Assembly: GCA_945893365.1 (NCBI GenBank)
Contig: CAMDED010000001.1
Location: forward strand, 124,001 to 188,000
Direction of reading: 5' to 3'
Length of the DNA stretch: 64,000 nucleotides
Source of the DNA: Candidatus Sulfopaludibacter sp. SbA3
GTDB lineage: Bacteria > Acidobacteriota > Terriglobia > Bryobacterales > Bryobacteraceae
Below, piece by piece: positions 62,047 through 64,000 of this stretch. The translations under genes were made by a program, and so were the position numbers. A model generated the notes under the pieces. It did not search any database. It was given only the letters and a program-made list of their open reading frames with translations, and was not told the DNA's origin. How positions within the stretch are numbered: the stretch's first letter is position 1; each line of letters opens with the position of its first letter.

Positions 62047-62600
62047 TTCACGGCCTCCAGAATCGCGGTGATCTTCCACACCTGCTCGTGCACGTCCTGG
62101 TAAGAACTCTCGCCGAGCGATACCACCCTGAAGGCCGCGGTGATGCCGTAGGTCTTGGCCAGCCTGTTGTGCGCGAACGATCCCGCCTCGAAGTACTGAA
62201 ACGAGTTCAGGCACCAGGGCGATTTGTGGGTCGGGTCCTGAAAGAACCCGGCGCCGCGGGAAGCGTTCGGCGTTTCGATGGTTGCCCGCGCGCCCGGCTT
62301 CAGCACGCGGTGCAGCTCGTTCATGAAGTGGATGCGGCCGAGCGGATGGCGTTGCGGTGCAAAGCTGAGCAGCGTTCTGAACGCACTCGAATCCCGATTA
62401 AAGCAGCGGCTGCAGACTGTTCCGGTATGGTCGCAGTCTCCGATGTGCTCGATGACGTCGTGCGCGCGGACCTCATCCACGCTGGCATCGGGCCACGGCC
62501 ACAGCGCAGCGAGATCCGCGATCTGGTCGGCGGGCTCCGCGATATCGACAGACACAAAGCCGTCGATTCGGCGGTCGCAAGCTCCAAGATTGAGTTTCAT
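62043..62600 (-). CDS. Class I SAM-dependent methyltransferase in the phage operon
   Basis: This 185-residue protein begins MKLNLGACDRRIDGFVSVDI, a SAM-binding motif I/II pair, with VDEVRAHDVIEHIGDCD as motif IV-type region and HFMNELHRVLKPGARATIET in the usual class I layout. Such enzymes next to glycosyltransferases commonly methylate sugars, but DNA or protein is also possible. Its ATG overlaps the preceding glycosyltransferase stop (ATGA). Confidence 0.85.
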   Translation of the reverse strand: MKLNLGACDRRIDGFVSVDIAEPADQIADLAALWPWPDASVDEVRAHDVIEHIGDCDHTGTVCSRCFNRDSSAFRTLLSFAPQRHPLGRIHFMNELHRVLKPGARATIETPNASRGAGFFQDPTHKSPWCLNSFQYFEAGSFAHNRLAKTYGITAAFRVVSLGESSYQDVHEQVWKITAILEAVK

Positions 62601-63220
62601 GGCTTTAAGCTGATAGGGGTCCAGGCGGAACCCATTTTTCTCGGGCTCGTGTTCCCGGCGTGAATAGTCGCGTACATCAACTCGCCGGCATCGGCGGTGA
62701 CCAGCTCGCCGAAAGCGCTGGCTTCACTGACGAACTGGTTGTCCTCTCCGACCTGCAACGACCGAAAGCGCCTCGCGCGCCACCACGAGGCCCGGTAGCA
62801 GAGCGACGTTCCGAGCGCATAGTTGGCCGTGCCCGCATAGTTCCACCAACGGTCGCCGTCCGTGAACCGCATGGAGTGATAGCCGGTGACGCTCTTCCCG
62901 CTCTCATCGAGTCGCCGAAGCTGGTCGGCCAGGCGCGCTGGCGCAGAATGATCGTCGTCGTCCCAGTGGGCGATGATGCTCCCGGCCGCGCGCTCGCAAC
63001 CGAAGTTGCGTTTGTCGCCAATCTGAACCGGCCTCTCGAGATGGATCAGCCGAATCCTGTCATCTGGCGGAACCAGGTCTCTGACGTCCTCGCCGTCCGC
63101 CAGAATCAGCAGCTCCGCGTTGCGGTGCGTCTGGTCCTGGAAACACGCAATCGCCCGCGGCAGCCACCGTCTCCGGTCGCGCGTCAGACACAGGCACGTG
63201 ACGAAAGGAGTCCCGCGCGC
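62597..63220 (-). CDS. Glycosyltransferase family 2-like protein with disrupted 5' end
   Basis: This frame reads TPFVTCLCLTRDRRRWLPRA, LLILADGEDVRD, then FGCERAAGSIIAHWDDDDHS with the acidic metal motif, and continues to WWNYAGTANYALGTSLCYRA. The first strand of the fold is present, but no ATG, GTG or TTG precedes it in frame: a TGA lies at 63221-63223 and the frame up to 63220 has no start codon. Removing one G in the GGG run near 63214 would give a GTG start at 63222 with the right frame. A base error, a frameshift mutation or ribosomal slippage is possible. The first in-frame ATG, at 62872, would cut off the catalytic half. Confidence 0.65.
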   Translation of the reverse strand, partial: ARGTPFVTCLCLTRDRRRWLPRAIACFQDQTHRNAELLILADGEDVRDLVPPDDRIRLIHLERPVQIGDKRNFGCERAAGSIIAHWDDDDHSAPARLADQLRRLDESGKSVTGYHSMRFTDGDRWWNYAGTANYALGTSLCYRASWWRARRFRSLQVGEDNQFVSEASAFGELVTADAGELMYATIHAGNTSPRKMGSAWTPISLKP

Positions 63221-63404
63221 TCACCTGCGGAGCTTCGGCGGGGACGATGACCTTTGTTTCGTACCGCACCGCTGGCGCCCCTGCCCTCTGGACGAATCCC
63301 GCCTGCAAGAGCTCCAGCGCCGTTGCATCGTGGCACTCGAACTCCTGCCCGGCGCTGACCGTCCCATACACCCCTGTGAGCTGTCGGTTGGCAACGATTC
63401 GCAT
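63060..63404 (-). CDS. Small phage protein next to capsid gene
   Basis: The N-terminal 60 residues look like a real small phage protein (MRIVANRQLTGVYGTVSAGQ, followed by EFECHDATALELLQAGFV), of a kind common beside capsid genes. The second half turns Ala/Gly/Arg-rich and overlaps the glycosyltransferase frame by about 160 bases, so the true end is uncertain and may lie near 63220. Function unknown; a head accessory role is suggested by position. Confidence 0.5.
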   Translation of the reverse strand: MRIVANRQLTGVYGTVSAGQEFECHDATALELLQAGFVQRAGAPAVRYETKVIVPAEAPQVSARDSFRHVPVSDARPETVAAAGDCVFPGPDAPQRGAADSGGRRGRQRPGSAR

Positions 63405-63407
63405 GGA

Positions 63408-63713
63408 TTAGTCCTTTCGGAAAGTGGTGGTGTCCATGACGCGCGGGCCTTTCGTCGCATCCTTCACCGGCTCGGCCGCAACGGCCCCTCGATGGTCGAT
63501 GCCCGCAGCGAGGGGCTTCGTGTAAACATCCTGATCCTGTTTCAGATCAAAATGCTCGTTATTGTTCGGGACGTCTTTGCCGTCGCTGACAAGGTACGCC
63601 GGGCACCCGGCAATCGCGTGCAACGCTGCGCCGGTGACCGGACGGCTCAGCGTCTTCACGACGCCGTCGAGGTAGAACCGAATGTGGCCGGTATCAACCG
63701 TGTCTGAAATCAT
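63408..63713 (-). CDS. Ubiquitin-like (beta-grasp) small protein in the capsid region
   Basis: This 101-residue protein has GHIRFYLDGVVKTLSRPVTG, then AALHAIAGCPAYLVSDGKDV and FDLKQDQDVYTK. Strand, Pro-x-Thr-Gly-Ala-Ala-Leu helix start, and closing strand match the Multi_ubiq-type beta-grasp and line up with the ubiquitin-like protein at 18532-18846 (shared TGAAL). About 40 polar residues follow the fold. It is directly after the major capsid gene, where decoration or stabilising proteins are often encoded. Whether it is a decoration protein or a phage-made ubiquitin-like factor cannot be decided here. Confidence 0.5.
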   Translation of the reverse strand: MISDTVDTGHIRFYLDGVVKTLSRPVTGAALHAIAGCPAYLVSDGKDVPNNNEHFDLKQDQDVYTKPLAAGIDHRGAVAAEPVKDATKGPRVMDTTTFRKD

Positions 63714-63749
63714 TGTCTGTCTCCTGTTCGAAATGGATTGGAAGGTGGA

Positions 63750-63767
63750 GCCCGCTCGAGAGCGGGC
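63750..63767. terminator. Hairpin after the major capsid gene
   Basis: GCCCGCT, four bases, AGCGGGC form a perfect 7-bp GC-rich stem between the capsid gene and the next gene. It may act as a partial terminator or RNA stabiliser that sets capsid expression apart from the genes behind it. No T-run follows. Confidence 0.45.
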
Positions 63768-63788
63768 CCCAGGGTTAAACGCCAGCGG

Positions 63789-64000
63789 TTAAGCGGGCGA
63801 CGAGGTGAAGCTGCCGGTGACGTAAGAGCCGGGCCGGCGGGTGATGAGCGCAAGTCGTTTTTCCGCACGGACGGCGACGAGGTTCTTGGTGAAGAAATCG
63901 GCGTGTTCGGTCGAAATGTCGATCTGCATTTCCATGCGGTCGCGGATCTCGGCGGCGATGGGATTCCCGCTGCCGACGAGGAAGGTCCCCGCCGCGATGT
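63789..64000 (-). CDS. Phage major capsid protein, C-terminal part
   Basis: The frame continues beyond the window on the right, so only the last 70 residues are visible. They read GNPIAAEIRDRMEMQIDIST, then HADFFTKNLVAVRAEKRLAL and end GSYVTGSFTSSPA, the usual end of HK97-fold major capsid proteins. It confirms that the operon is a tailed-phage head and tail cluster. The stop is at 63789-63791. Confidence 0.85.
   Translation of the reverse strand, partial: IAAGTFLVGSGNPIAAEIRDRMEMQIDISTEHADFFTKNLVAVRAEKRLALITRRPGSYVTGSFTSSPA

Overview
The window is GC-rich bacterial chromosome, densely coded and full of four-base ATGA/GTGA gene overlaps. I see no rRNA, no complete tRNA and no CRISPR array. 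The mix of a carbamoyltransferase with a DUF5989 partner, stacked defence-type operons and an HK97-type siphovirus suits a soil-type Gram-negative such as an Acidobacteriota member. That is inference only; no marker gene fixes the taxon.

Left part (1-13.8 kb). The end of a NodU/CmcH-type carbamoyltransferase and its small membrane partner are followed by six overlapping plus-strand genes (747-9795). They encode a histidine-kinase-like protein with a degraded ATP site, a receiver-like protein, two unknown proteins, a receiver plus sigma-54-type AAA+ protein that lacks a DNA-binding domain, and a large protein with a C-terminal membrane region. I do not recognise this set as a described system, and it is the best novel candidate here. 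A Card1-like CARF-nuclease faces it from the other strand, with no CRISPR genes in view. Two glycosyltransferase genes that overlap tail to tail follow.

Middle left (14-22.1 kb, minus strand). A bacterial ubiquitination-like operon encodes a ubiquitin-like protein, E2, a JAB-E1 fusion and a DUF6527 protein, with a superfamily 2 helicase, a small Cys protein and a DUF2188 protein behind it. Upstream lie a STAS/GHKL ATPase and a STAS-like/HTH protein, a fragment of a TcmP gene, and an AbiE-type toxin-antitoxin pair with a probable operator.

Integrated element(s) (22.57 kb onward). A tRNA 3'-end fragment lies beside a tyrosine integrase and two excisionase-like genes. Then come a QueC-like fusion protein with a partner gene, and a DISARM-like operon on the plus strand: a helicase/DUF1998/nuclease-like protein, an SNF2-type helicase, an adenine methyltransferase with a gamma-glutamylcyclotransferase-like tail, and a broken phospholipase D gene. 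An unknown protein and a papain-like protein close this part.

Right part (45.3-64 kb, minus strand). A siphovirus structural operon runs leftwards from the major capsid protein through a ubiquitin-like small protein, three glycosyltransferases and a methyltransferase, head-tail connector genes, tail tube, a tail chaperone with a -1 frameshift site, tape measure, and tail tip and fibre genes. A foreign-looking pair (51.8-53.9 kb) splits the tail genes. The capsid-side protein carries the same Pro/Thr-Gly-Ala-Ala-Leu signature as the ubiquitin-like protein of the 18 kb operon, which links two parts of the window that would otherwise look unrelated.
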